A stretch of DNA of 12,903 nt from Candidatus Omnitrophota bacterium (GTDB lineage: Bacteria > Verrucomicrobiota > Verrucomicrobiia > Limisphaerales > UBA1319), in assembly GCA_023473405.1 (NCBI GenBank), contig JAMCZD010000364.1, forward strand, positions 1 through 12,903. The letters are read 5' to 3'. Every line of letters starts with the position of its first letter. Position 1 is the stretch's first letter. A model generated the notes under the pieces. The model did no database searches. It was not told where the DNA came from and was given only the letters and a program-made list of their open reading frames with translations. Shown piece after piece: positions 1-6,687 of this stretch. The position numbers and the translations under genes are program-made.

Positions 1-48
1 CGATACCGCGTTTGTATCTCCACCGTTGCGCTCTCGATTGCTCGCTCA

Positions 49-711
49 ATGCTCCGCCACAATCTCGCGTCCATGAGCCATTCGCCCGAACTCATCCTCT
101 GCTCCGCCACCTTGAGCCTGCCGGCTGAGTGGTTGCCCAGGTCCGGGTCGGTGTCGATAGCCGAAGATCAATTCTTTAATGAGTTGGCCCAACTGCCGCC
201 TCTCTGGCTGCCGCGTGCGCAGGCGGAAACCGATCCGGCCTACAAACAATGGATTCCCTATGTGCTACTGCGCAATCGCAGTGGCGCCTTGGCAGCTTAT
301 CCTCGGCAAGGCTCCGAGGCGCGCCTGCATGGGCGCTGGTCGCTCGGTATCGGCGGCCACATCAATCCCGCCGATGGTGCCCCTGCCGCCAACGATGCCA
401 ACCGCGGCTGGCGGCAATGGCTATGGAACGGCCTGCACCGCGAAATCACGGAGGAGTTCTCCGGCGCCGCCGCCGGACGAACGCGCTTCCTCGGTCTGGT
501 CCACGAAAGCCTCTCGGACGTTGGCCGTGTCCATTTGGGCGCGGTGTTCCTGCACGAGCCCGATGTCATTACCGGCGAACCCGGTGCGGAGCTCAAGCAT
601 CTGCGCTGGTTATACCCTGGCGAAATCGGCGCTGGCGATTGGCAACTCGATCGCTTCGAACTCTGGTCCCAGCTTGCCCTTCGACTCCTGATACACTATT
701 TCAACACATGA
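49..711 (+). CDS. Nudix (MutT-type) hydrolase, COG4112-like predicted phosphoesterase
   Basis: A 220-residue protein with a degenerate Nudix box. GIGGHINPADG lies at residues 100-110, and after an insertion of about 20 residues the metal-binding helix follows as REITEE (131-136). The invariant R-E-x-x-E-E part is intact, but the first Glu of the classical box is absent. As I know it, the MutT-like group COG4112 looks like this: IPYV, then EARLHG, then GIGGHINP. Family members hydrolyse nucleoside-diphosphate-linked compounds; the substrate here is unknown. ATG 49 gives the longest form, while ATG 73 (MSHSPELIL) is equally plausible; neither has a clear Shine-Dalgarno site. It lies 237 bp upstream of cmr2 on the same strand, so it may be separately transcribed. 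Nudix genes accompany some type III loci, but a role in this system is only inference. Confidence 0.8.
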   Translation: MLRHNLASMSHSPELILCSATLSLPAEWLPRSGSVSIAEDQFFNELAQLPPLWLPRAQAETDPAYKQWIPYVLLRNRSGALAAYPRQGSEARLHGRWSLGIGGHINPADGAPAANDANRGWRQWLWNGLHREITEEFSGAAAGRTRFLGLVHESLSDVGRVHLGAVFLHEPDVITGEPGAELKHLRWLYPGEIGAGDWQLDRFELWSQLALRLLIHYFNT

Positions 712-790
712 TTTTCCTGTCTCACGACTTGAGTTGCGGGCTCGCATAACATACAAATCTGGTTATCCAGGCTTAGTTTTGTTTTTTAGC

Positions 791-820
791 TTGCAACTTC
801 ACGGGTCTCGGAATTATACA
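791..820 (+). promoter_or_regulatory. Possible sigma70-type promoter ahead of the cmr operon
   Basis: The gap 712-948 is AT-richer than its surroundings and holds no convincing gene. Within it TTGCAA (791-796) and TATACA (815-820) are separated by 18 bp, close to a -35/-10 pair. Transcription would begin about 120 bp before the cmr2 ATG. This is a pattern match only: the consensus fit is partial, and other hexamers in this AT-rich stretch could serve. Confidence 0.25.
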
Positions 821-948
821 ATACATCATGATTTCCGACTTCGACGAATCGCCATTGAACTTGCCCTCAGAACGTCCACTGCGGTCTTTGTTCTACTAAT
901 CGGGTTACGTTGGACATATTTTCTGCCTTCAAGACCTTGAATTAACCC

Positions 949-2601
949 ATGGTAAACTGGAAACAAAAACTACTGGCATTCCTGCATGATCCTCCGCATA
1001 AGCCTGTAGGCATAGCCAACCACGAACAACAACGTGATTCCTTCCTTAACCGGCTCGGCCTTCCGCCGGATGCGTTCAAGGACCTCCTGCGAGAATCCGA
1101 TTGGCAGGCATCGGCTGCCGATCGGTTGATCTTTCCGGAGCCGACGAGGTCAGGGTTGCGAGTGGATTGGGCGGCGAATGACTGCGAATTCCGTCATCCC
1201 TTAGGCGGGGGGGCAACTCACTGCCGCGAAGATGCCCCCTACTGCCGCCGTTATGGAAGACAAGCTCGTCAGCGCCCTCGACGGTGTCGCCCCGGATTCG
1301 GACGACTGGCAGCGCAAGTTCATCTTAACTACGGTGCTCTCACTGTGATTAAACGCCTTTGGGCGCGCGCATACTTGAGTACTCGTGAAGATACACCCGA
1401 CGGATATTTCGACTTCGGCGTTTGCCAGTGGTTGCGCGGCAATTGTCGTTCAGTCATCGAAATCGCTTCAGGCAGAAGAGATGCAATTTTCTGGGATGAA
1501 ACCGACGAGCAATTGGAGGCGCTCAAACCAGAGGAGTCATACTACGCTGTTCTGGCCATGGACGGCGATGACATGGGGCAGTGGCTTAGTGGGGCCAAAG
1601 CGCCACCTCTGCTCAACGCCCTAGCGTCTCAAGCTCAGGATTACTTCCGGCAACGCTGGCAAAATGGCAAACCCGGACTGCCCAACGCGGAGAAAGTCAA
1701 GCGCCCACTATCGCCTGGTTATCACGCCTCGATTTCAGAGGCGCTGGCCAACTTCAGCCTCTACTGCGCTCGACCGATTGTTGAAATGTTCGGCGGTCAA
1801 CTCCTGTATGCGGGTGGGGACGATGTCCTGGCGATGGCGCCGGCAGCCAACGCGCTTGATTGTGCGCAAGCCCTGCAACTTGCTTTCCGCGGCGTGTCTC
1901 CGGAAGCTCCGGATGCACACGCCTCTTTGGAAGTAAAACGGATTTTAAGGGACTTATTCGATTATTCGCCCCCTGTCCCCGGCTTCATCACTTTGCGCCG
2001 ATCCGAACGCGCCGATGTTGGGCGCGCAGAGCACTTGAAGCCCAATTGGCCTCTGCTCCTCATGGGGCCGGCCGCAACGGCTTCGGTGGGCATCGCTATC
2101 GGCCACGTTCGCTCGCCCATGCAGGATGTCATCCAAGCCGCCCGTGACGCCGAGAAGTACGCCAAGTCTGTCATAGGCAAGGGCGCCTTTTGCTTGATGG
2201 CCCATAAACGGTCGGGCGAGGGAGTGGGCTTTCGGGCTCAGTGGGCATCTGGCGTGATCGCAGTGTGGAGCGAACTCAACGAAGGCGTCTGCGACCTCAG
2301 CAACCGGTTTGCCTACCGATACACCCAACTGCTGAAGCCGCTGATCATCGAGGGGGGTTCAGCGGAAGGCGCACGATACGCGCAGAAGTGGGACACCACT
2401 CTTTCCGATGCAGCCCGAGCCGAACTCTGTCACACGCTGCGGAAGCAAGGTGGACTCAAAAGTGAACAGGCCATTCTGCTCGCGAAGGAATGGACTACAA
2501 AGCTCGCGGGCGCCCTTTCTCCTCGCGATTACCTTCACTTCTGGATGACTTGGGCTTTTGTCAGTCGTCTGGTTAAACCCGAAACTCATTCCCCCATATG
2601 A
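949..2601 (+). CDS. cmr2: Cmr2 / Cas10, type III-B large subunit, internally deleted and frame-disturbed
   Basis: Cas10 is the large subunit of the Cmr complex. Its palm domains make cyclic oligoadenylate from ATP when target RNA binds. The N-terminus KLLAFLHDPPHKP (H13-D14) is the usual Cmr2 HD-type opening. The second palm is clear: MDGDDMG (residues 204-210) and AGGDDVL (288-294, GGDD 289-292), followed by a helical C-terminal domain. At 550 residues it is well short of the usual Cmr2 length of roughly 600-1000. After HPLGGG (about residue 88) some 47 codons read as Arg/Cys-rich nonsense, whereas the next frame reads as plausible Cmr2. The sequence then jumps to YGALTVIKRLW, which normally sits just before palm 2, so the first palm and zinc-finger region are absent. 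The ORF stays open because the two changes compensate in frame. The stop overlaps the cmr3 start (ATGA). It may be a functional mini-Cas10, a decaying gene, or an assembly artefact. Confidence 0.85.
   Translation: MVNWKQKLLAFLHDPPHKPVGIANHEQQRDSFLNRLGLPPDAFKDLLRESDWQASAADRLIFPEPTRSGLRVDWAANDCEFRHPLGGGATHCREDAPYCRRYGRQARQRPRRCRPGFGRLAAQVHLNYGALTVIKRLWARAYLSTREDTPDGYFDFGVCQWLRGNCRSVIEIASGRRDAIFWDETDEQLEALKPEESYYAVLAMDGDDMGQWLSGAKAPPLLNALASQAQDYFRQRWQNGKPGLPNAEKVKRPLSPGYHASISEALANFSLYCARPIVEMFGGQLLYAGGDDVLAMAPAANALDCAQALQLAFRGVSPEAPDAHASLEVKRILRDLFDYSPPVPGFITLRRSERADVGRAEHLKPNWPLLLMGPAATASVGIAIGHVRSPMQDVIQAARDAEKYAKSVIGKGAFCLMAHKRSGEGVGFRAQWASGVIAVWSELNEGVCDLSNRFAYRYTQLLKPLIIEGGSAEGARYAQKWDTTLSDAARAELCHTLRKQGGLKSEQAILLAKEWTTKLAGALSPRDYLHFWMTWAFVSRLVKPETHSPI
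1202..1348 (+). other. Segment of cmr2 whose ancestral reading frame is shifted by one base
   Basis: The annotated frame gives an Arg/Cys-rich stretch here. Skipping one G of the G7 run at 1207-1213 gives GGGQLTAAKMPPTA, followed by a normal acidic stretch with DKLVSALDGVAPDSDDWQRK, until a TGA at 1346-1348. This frame looks like the natural continuation of Cmr2 after HPLGGG. The run therefore carries one G too many (mutation, sequencing error or slippage site), and a downstream deletion brings the annotated frame back into register. Confidence 0.7.
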
Positions 2602-3965
2602 CCGCCGTTTTGCTTGAAGCCACCGACGTCCTCTTCTTCCGCGACGCTGTTCCTATGTCCGCCGGACAAGGCAAAGGTTCCGGTTGCCGAATGCCGTTCC
2701 CCAGCACGCTCCATGAGGCATTCCGCGCCAGTCTGCTAATCGCAGGCGAGCACGCTCTGCAGGGCAAGAAAGAACCAGGCCGCCCCCGCAAGGCGCCAAG
2801 GCGCGGCAACTGGCATGATCAACAATGGCCGGAAGAGAACTGTCGCTGGGTGGCAAGCCGCGCCTTCCGGTCGCTCCGCACAGTAGGCCCGCTGCCCTGG
2901 CAGGAATTCGATTCGGATGATCCGCAGTCCCGCAAACCGCGTGGCCTGCTGCTACCTGTGCCACTGGATGTCGCCTGGGAATATCCGCCCGGCGCCGCCC
3001 CCGAATCTCCTCCGACCGCTCTTCGACGCTTGCAACTTTGGCGACAAAATTCAACAGGCATGCCAGAGAGAGAATCCTACGAATTCTGCCCCGAGTGCCT
3101 TTCCGTCGCGGTGACCCCGCCCGATAAGTGCTCCCAGCTTCACGGTTGGTGGACCGTTAATCAATACCGTAGCTATCTCGAAGGCCGGATCGACGGCGCA
3201 CAGCAATTCTTTCAGCCGGCACCTCAGAGCGAACTCTGGGAGGCGGAGCACCGAGTTGGTGTGCAGATTGATCCCGGCAGCTTCGCCTCCATGGAAGGCC
3301 AGCTCTACGCCGGGAGCTACCTCCGACCGCAATCGCGAACGCGATTCGCCGTGCAACTGCATTTGGAGAAAGCCGTCAACAACGAAACGGTCGAAGCACA
3401 AATGCTGAACTGTCTTCTGCTGGGCGGCGAGCGTCGTTTGGCTCGCATCTGGCGGCAAGACACGTTGCCCGGCGGTTTCACTGATCCTTTCGCCGATCCA
3501 ATCTTTAAGGCTCCGCCCTCGCCAAGCGGCATCGGCCCATGCCTACTGAAATGGGTGCTCGTTACCCCCGCCATCTTCGCGCGCGGCAGTCTGCCGGGCT
3601 GGTGCTGGGATACGAACAAGGACCGTCCGTCAGGCCTGCTGACGCCGGGGCGCGTCTGCTTCGATCTTCCCGGTCGGGTACATCTTGTTTCGTGGTGCCA
3701 CGGCAAGCCGCTCGCGGTGTCGGGATGGGACGTTGCCGAGCAGCGCGCCAAACCCACACAACTATCCGTGCCCGCAGGTTCCGTGTTCTATTTTCTTTGC
3801 GAGGACACCGCCACGGGCTGTGCCCTTGCCGAGCGCCTGCATTGGAAACCACGCTCGGATTTTTACGGCGAAAAGGGTTGTGGCTACGGCCTCGTGAGCT
3901 TCGACGTTCAGATGCACCCAAGTTCGATCAAAACCGAGGCATTGGCCAGTGAGATGTTTCGATGA
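2598..3965 (+). CDS. cmr3: Cmr3, Cas5-group subunit of the type III-B complex
   Basis: Cmr3 is the RAMP protein (Cas5 type) that caps the crRNA 5'-tag end of the Cmr complex and contacts Cmr2. The start is diagnostic: LEATDVLFFRDAVPMSAGQG (residues 6-25) matches the Cmr3 pattern of a hydrophobic strand, then D-x-L-F-F-R-D and a Gly-containing loop. PFPSTLHEAFRASLL follows as the first RAMP helix. Near the C-terminus a Gly-rich loop (YGEKGCGYGLVSF, about residues 425-437) is the second RAMP hallmark. The length of 455 residues is somewhat long for the family, with a Pro/Arg-rich insertion around residues 56-75. Its ATG overlaps the cmr2 TGA by ATGA, implying translational coupling. Downstream, tight packing is broken by a 193-bp gap containing a repeat. 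Confidence 0.92.
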   Translation: MTAVLLEATDVLFFRDAVPMSAGQGKGSGCRMPFPSTLHEAFRASLLIAGEHALQGKKEPGRPRKAPRRGNWHDQQWPEENCRWVASRAFRSLRTVGPLPWQEFDSDDPQSRKPRGLLLPVPLDVAWEYPPGAAPESPPTALRRLQLWRQNSTGMPERESYEFCPECLSVAVTPPDKCSQLHGWWTVNQYRSYLEGRIDGAQQFFQPAPQSELWEAEHRVGVQIDPGSFASMEGQLYAGSYLRPQSRTRFAVQLHLEKAVNNETVEAQMLNCLLLGGERRLARIWRQDTLPGGFTDPFADPIFKAPPSPSGIGPCLLKWVLVTPAIFARGSLPGWCWDTNKDRPSGLLTPGRVCFDLPGRVHLVSWCHGKPLAVSGWDVAEQRAKPTQLSVPAGSVFYFLCEDTATGCALAERLHWKPRSDFYGEKGCGYGLVSFDVQMHPSSIKTEALASEMFR

Positions 3966-3981
3966 ATCCCCAAATCCACCC

Positions 3982-4105
3982 GTGGGGCCGACCTCCGGTC
4001 TGCCGGTTCCAGGAGCCTCCGGCTCCCAGTCACATCCCGGTCCGTCCGACCTCGGCACCGGCTTGCGGAGCAAGCCAACACTGTCAGGTCGCAGACCTAA
4101 CCCAC
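3982..4105 (+). repeat. Four-hairpin dispersed repeat, copy 1
   Basis: This 124-bp element fills most of the cmr3-cmr4 gap and is a near copy of 9628-9736. It begins GTGGGG and ends CCCAC. Four hairpins with 3-nt loops follow each other: GACC-TCC-GGTC (3990-4000), GGAGCC-TCC-GGCTCC (4012-4026), GGCTTGC-GGA-GCAAGCC (4060-4076) and AGGTC-GCA-GACCT (4086-4098). Compared with copy 2 it has about 15 extra bases before the third hairpin. No T-tract follows, so it is not a canonical terminator. A 56-codon frame beginning ATGA at 3962 runs through it but shows no recognisable product. Confidence 0.9.
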
Positions 4106-4158
4106 ATACGTCCCTGGACGTCCGCATTTTGATCGAATAACTCATTAACCAGTAAAAT

Positions 4159-5115
4159 ATGACCATGAACGTGAAACGACACCTGCTCACCCTATACACC
4201 CACACGCCTTTGCATGTGGGCAGCGGCACATCGGTGGATGTGGTGGACCTCCCCATCATGCGCGAGCGCATCACCGGCTTCCCGATCATTCCCGCGAGCA
4301 GCCTCAAAGGCGTGCTTCTGCAACGTGCGCGGGAGATTTTCGAAAACGGCAAGCACGCCAGAGCCAAGGCGATTCCCGATGAAGCCAAGCTGCTCTTCGG
4401 TGCTGTGGAAGGAGAAGGCGATGGCCAGGTCAGCAACGCCGGTTGCGTTTGGGTCATGGAGGCCAAAATCCTCGCCTTCCCGGTCCGCTCACTCGCCGGT
4501 TGTTTTGCCTGGCTCACTTGTCCCGCCGTCCTGGAACGATTCCAGCGGGACACTGGCATTTTGAAGCACCCCGATGGCAAACTGCTTACGCTTCCACAAC
4601 CACCGAAAGACGAAGTAATTGCAGGCGCGGAATTGGTGGCAAATGGCCAGGTCGTCCTGGAGGAATACGCGATGAAGCTTGATTGTCCCCTCAAGCCTGA
4701 ATCGGACAATCAAGAGTTGTTGAAGAAACTAAAGGGTCTCGCCGCCGACCCCCTTTGGACTCACAAGCTCTCCTCACGCCTCGCCATCGTTCACGACGAA
4801 AATTTTCAGCATTTCGTCACTACTTGCACCGAGGTCGTGGCGCGTATCAAGGTCGACCCGGCGAGCCGCACGGTGGAAGATGGCGCGCTGTTTAACCAGG
4901 AAAACGTCCCTTGCGAGACCCTGTTCTACAGCGTGCTCACCGTCCTGCAACCTCGCCGAAACGGTTCACCCACCGAATTCGACGCAAACGCGAAACTCGG
5001 TGAATTGCTGCCAGACGGGGAAGACCCCAACCAGCAGCCACCCATACTCCAGATTGGCGGCGATGAAACCACCGGCCACGGCCTCTGCGAAACCAAAAGG
5101 GAGGAACTACAATGA
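4159..5115 (+). CDS. cmr4: Cmr4, Cas7 backbone subunit and target-RNA nuclease
   Basis: Cmr4 forms the helical Cas7 backbone on the crRNA and cuts target RNA at regular intervals. The N-terminus TPLHVGSG (residues 16-23), VDLPI (29-33) and FPIIPASSLKGVL (about 40-52) are classic Cmr4 motifs. Asp30 in VDLPI is the likely equivalent of the catalytic Asp of characterised Cmr4 proteins (inference by motif). The C-terminal GGDETTGHGLC provides the Gly-rich RAMP loop. The length of 318 residues is normal. ATG 4159 is followed two codons later by a second ATG (4165), and either may be used; there is no obvious Shine-Dalgarno site. It is the only cmr gene not overlapping its upstream neighbour, apparently because a repeat separates it from cmr3. 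It overlaps cmr5 by ATGA. Confidence 0.95.
   Translation: MTMNVKRHLLTLYTHTPLHVGSGTSVDVVDLPIMRERITGFPIIPASSLKGVLLQRAREIFENGKHARAKAIPDEAKLLFGAVEGEGDGQVSNAGCVWVMEAKILAFPVRSLAGCFAWLTCPAVLERFQRDTGILKHPDGKLLTLPQPPKDEVIAGAELVANGQVVLEEYAMKLDCPLKPESDNQELLKKLKGLAADPLWTHKLSSRLAIVHDENFQHFVTTCTEVVARIKVDPASRTVEDGALFNQENVPCETLFYSVLTVLQPRRNGSPTEFDANAKLGELLPDGEDPNQQPPILQIGGDETTGHGLCETKREELQ
5098..5105 (+). promoter_or_regulatory. Strong ribosome-binding site of cmr5
   Basis: AGGGAGGA lies 6 bases before the cmr5 ATG, inside the last codons of cmr4. It is the clearest Shine-Dalgarno sequence in the operon; the other cmr starts have none that I can recognise and probably rely on coupling. It supports ATG 5112 as the start and suggests that the small subunit is translated efficiently. 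Confidence 0.7.
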
Positions 5116-5513
5116 ATTTCCAGACTCTTGCTCAACGCCGTGCCGCCATTGCGCTCAAACGGAAAAAGAAAGACGAATCGAAAGGCGAAAATTTTCGCGG
5201 AAAAAACGAAGGCAATGTTGTCAGCGGATTCCCAATGCTAATTCGCACGGACGGGTTCCTCCCCGCACTGGCCTATGCCATCGAGAACAAGGAAGATAAG
5301 CAAACACAACTGCGCAAACCGAAAAATCAGGGCGAATTCCAAATTGCCGCTGCGCTGGTGGAACATCTAACTAATGAGGGCATTCTGAAGCAGTCCAAAT
5401 CCCCTGAAGACATGGTAAGGGAGCTGGCTTTAGCTGCCGATGCTTCGCAACTTCGCCGCGCCACCGCCGAGGCGTTGGCATTTCTGAATTACCTTAAACG
5501 CTTTGTCGTCTGA
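5112..5513 (+). CDS. cmr5: Cmr5, Cas11 small subunit
   Basis: Cmr5 is the small all-helical Cas11 subunit that lines the belly of the Cmr complex beside Cmr4 and helps hold target RNA. The N-terminus NFQTLAQRRAAIAL (residues 2-15) fits the usual Cmr5 first helix, followed by a very basic Lys-rich stretch (16-32). GFPMLIRTDGFLPALAYA (39-56) is the signature second helix (xLPxxIRxNGLxxALAF-like). The length of 133 residues is typical. The start overlaps the cmr4 stop (ATGA) and has a strong ribosome-binding site; the end overlaps the proposed cmr6 start by 11 bases. Confidence 0.92.
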   Translation: MNFQTLAQRRAAIALKRKKKDESKGENFRGKNEGNVVSGFPMLIRTDGFLPALAYAIENKEDKQTQLRKPKNQGEFQIAAALVEHLTNEGILKQSKSPEDMVRELALAADASQLRRATAEALAFLNYLKRFVV

Positions 5514-6687
5514 GCCTGTGCGTCTAAACGTCAACCTCTTGGCCACCAGTGCTGCCGTTCGCTCCGCCATCAGGGCGCGGTCTGGCGTTGATGCCTGGCA
5601 GCTTTTCTTGGATAAATTCTCTTTTGAACGCAATGGAGAAGGGCAGCTTGACAGCAACAAGGTTCCTTCCAAAACTCGAGCCCTCTTGGACGTATGCGAC
5701 CTCTTCCGTAGCGAAAGAGTGCGAGCGTGCCTCACCGAGGTCTGCAAAGCGAAGTTAAAGTGGTTGGATGCTTTGGAGGCTCAGCACGGCCATGAGAGAT
5801 TTCGGCGAATTGCCCTGGCAACGGATGGACGTCTGCTGCTCCACCTTGGTCGCGGTAGCGTCCTTGAAAATGTCGGCCTGTATTGCGACCACACAACCGG
5901 CTTGCCATTGATTCCGGGAACTGCTCTCAAAGGTGTTCTCAGCACTTGGGCTTGTTGGGAGGCCAACCTGAATCCCCAGGCTGGCTTTAACACCGGCGGA
6001 TCTTTCCTTGCTGAACGGAACCAATTCGAGTCCTCGCTGGCGTTACTCGTATTCGGCGACGATACACGCGTCGGCTCCAAAAATTGCGGGGAAATCATTT
6101 TCGTCGGCGGATTTCCGGCGGACCCCCAGAATCTCCCTCGGCCTGAGCCGGACATTGTAACGCCTCACCCGGACAACGGCCGAGGCCGTATTTTGCCGAA
6201 CCTCTTCCTTGCTTGGGCCTCGAACTCGATCTGGGAATTCATTTTCTATGCCAAACCTGGTGCAAGAATGCCAGATAAACTGCTGCTAAAAACGGAGGAG
6301 TGGTTGATCGCATCACTGAGCTCCACTGGTTTGGGAGCCAAGACCGCTGCTGGATATGGGCGGTTTCGCCCTTTGAACAACGAGGAGCAGAAACGAACTA
6401 GAGACTTGGCCAAAGAGCGAAAGGGCGAGTTGGAGAAGGCCAAGGTTGACGCAAAGGAAGAAGCTCGCCGAAAAGCACTTCCGCCAGAGGAACGGGCTTT
6501 CGCCGAATATGTCGCCAATCAGAACGACTGGATTGCTGCAGCTCGTGAAATCGCGGGAAAGCCGGATCAGGAACGTGAGTGGATTCTTCGCTACTTCCGG
6601 TCCGCTGCCGGGCAGGAGTTGCTGAAATCATGGACAAACGAGAAGGGGAAGAAACGAATTCAAGCCCTTAAATTAGCCGGCCTATGA
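5503..6687 (+). CDS. cmr6: Cmr6, Cas7-type subunit with charged C-terminal tail
   Basis: Cmr6 is the Cas7-like protein that closes the head end of the Cmr filament near the crRNA 3' side. Residues 111-145 hold the family core: LHLGRGSVLENVGLYCDH, then GLPLIPGTALKGV. VFGDD (183-187) and the Gly-rich loop GLGAKTAAGYGRF (276-288) follow. The remaining hundred residues (about 292-394) form a Lys/Glu-rich, probably helical tail (RTRDLAKERKGELEKAK and on) that I do not associate with a minimal Cmr6. The start is TTG 5503, 11 bases inside cmr5; GTG 5518 is an alternative, and neither has a Shine-Dalgarno site. The stop overlaps the cmr1 ATG (ATGA). Confidence 0.92.
   Translation: MSSEPVRLNVNLLATSAAVRSAIRARSGVDAWQLFLDKFSFERNGEGQLDSNKVPSKTRALLDVCDLFRSERVRACLTEVCKAKLKWLDALEAQHGHERFRRIALATDGRLLLHLGRGSVLENVGLYCDHTTGLPLIPGTALKGVLSTWACWEANLNPQAGFNTGGSFLAERNQFESSLALLVFGDDTRVGSKNCGEIIFVGGFPADPQNLPRPEPDIVTPHPDNGRGRILPNLFLAWASNSIWEFIFYAKPGARMPDKLLLKTEEWLIASLSSTGLGAKTAAGYGRFRPLNNEEQKRTRDLAKERKGELEKAKVDAKEEARRKALPPEERAFAEYVANQNDWIAAAREIAGKPDQEREWILRYFRSAAGQELLKSWTNEKGKKRIQALKLAGL

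Noticed and set aside
734..940. 68-codon frame between the Nudix gene and cmr2
   Set aside because: Its sequence has no recognisable domain and lies in AT-richer intergenic DNA; it is better explained as leader and promoter region.
4086..4105. Hairpins of the repeat as rho-independent terminators
   Set aside because: No T-rich tract follows in either copy, and downstream genes belong to the same apparent transcription unit.
3962..4132. 56-codon frame with ATGA overlap at the cmr3 stop
   Set aside because: Nearly all of it is the hairpin repeat; there is no domain and no ribosome-binding site, so I do not call a gene, although translation cannot be excluded.
3762..4709. 315-codon minus-strand frame across cmr3 and cmr4
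   Set aside because: It is antisense to two confidently identified Cmr genes and to the hairpin repeat, with low-complexity Ser/Arg/Pro-rich content.
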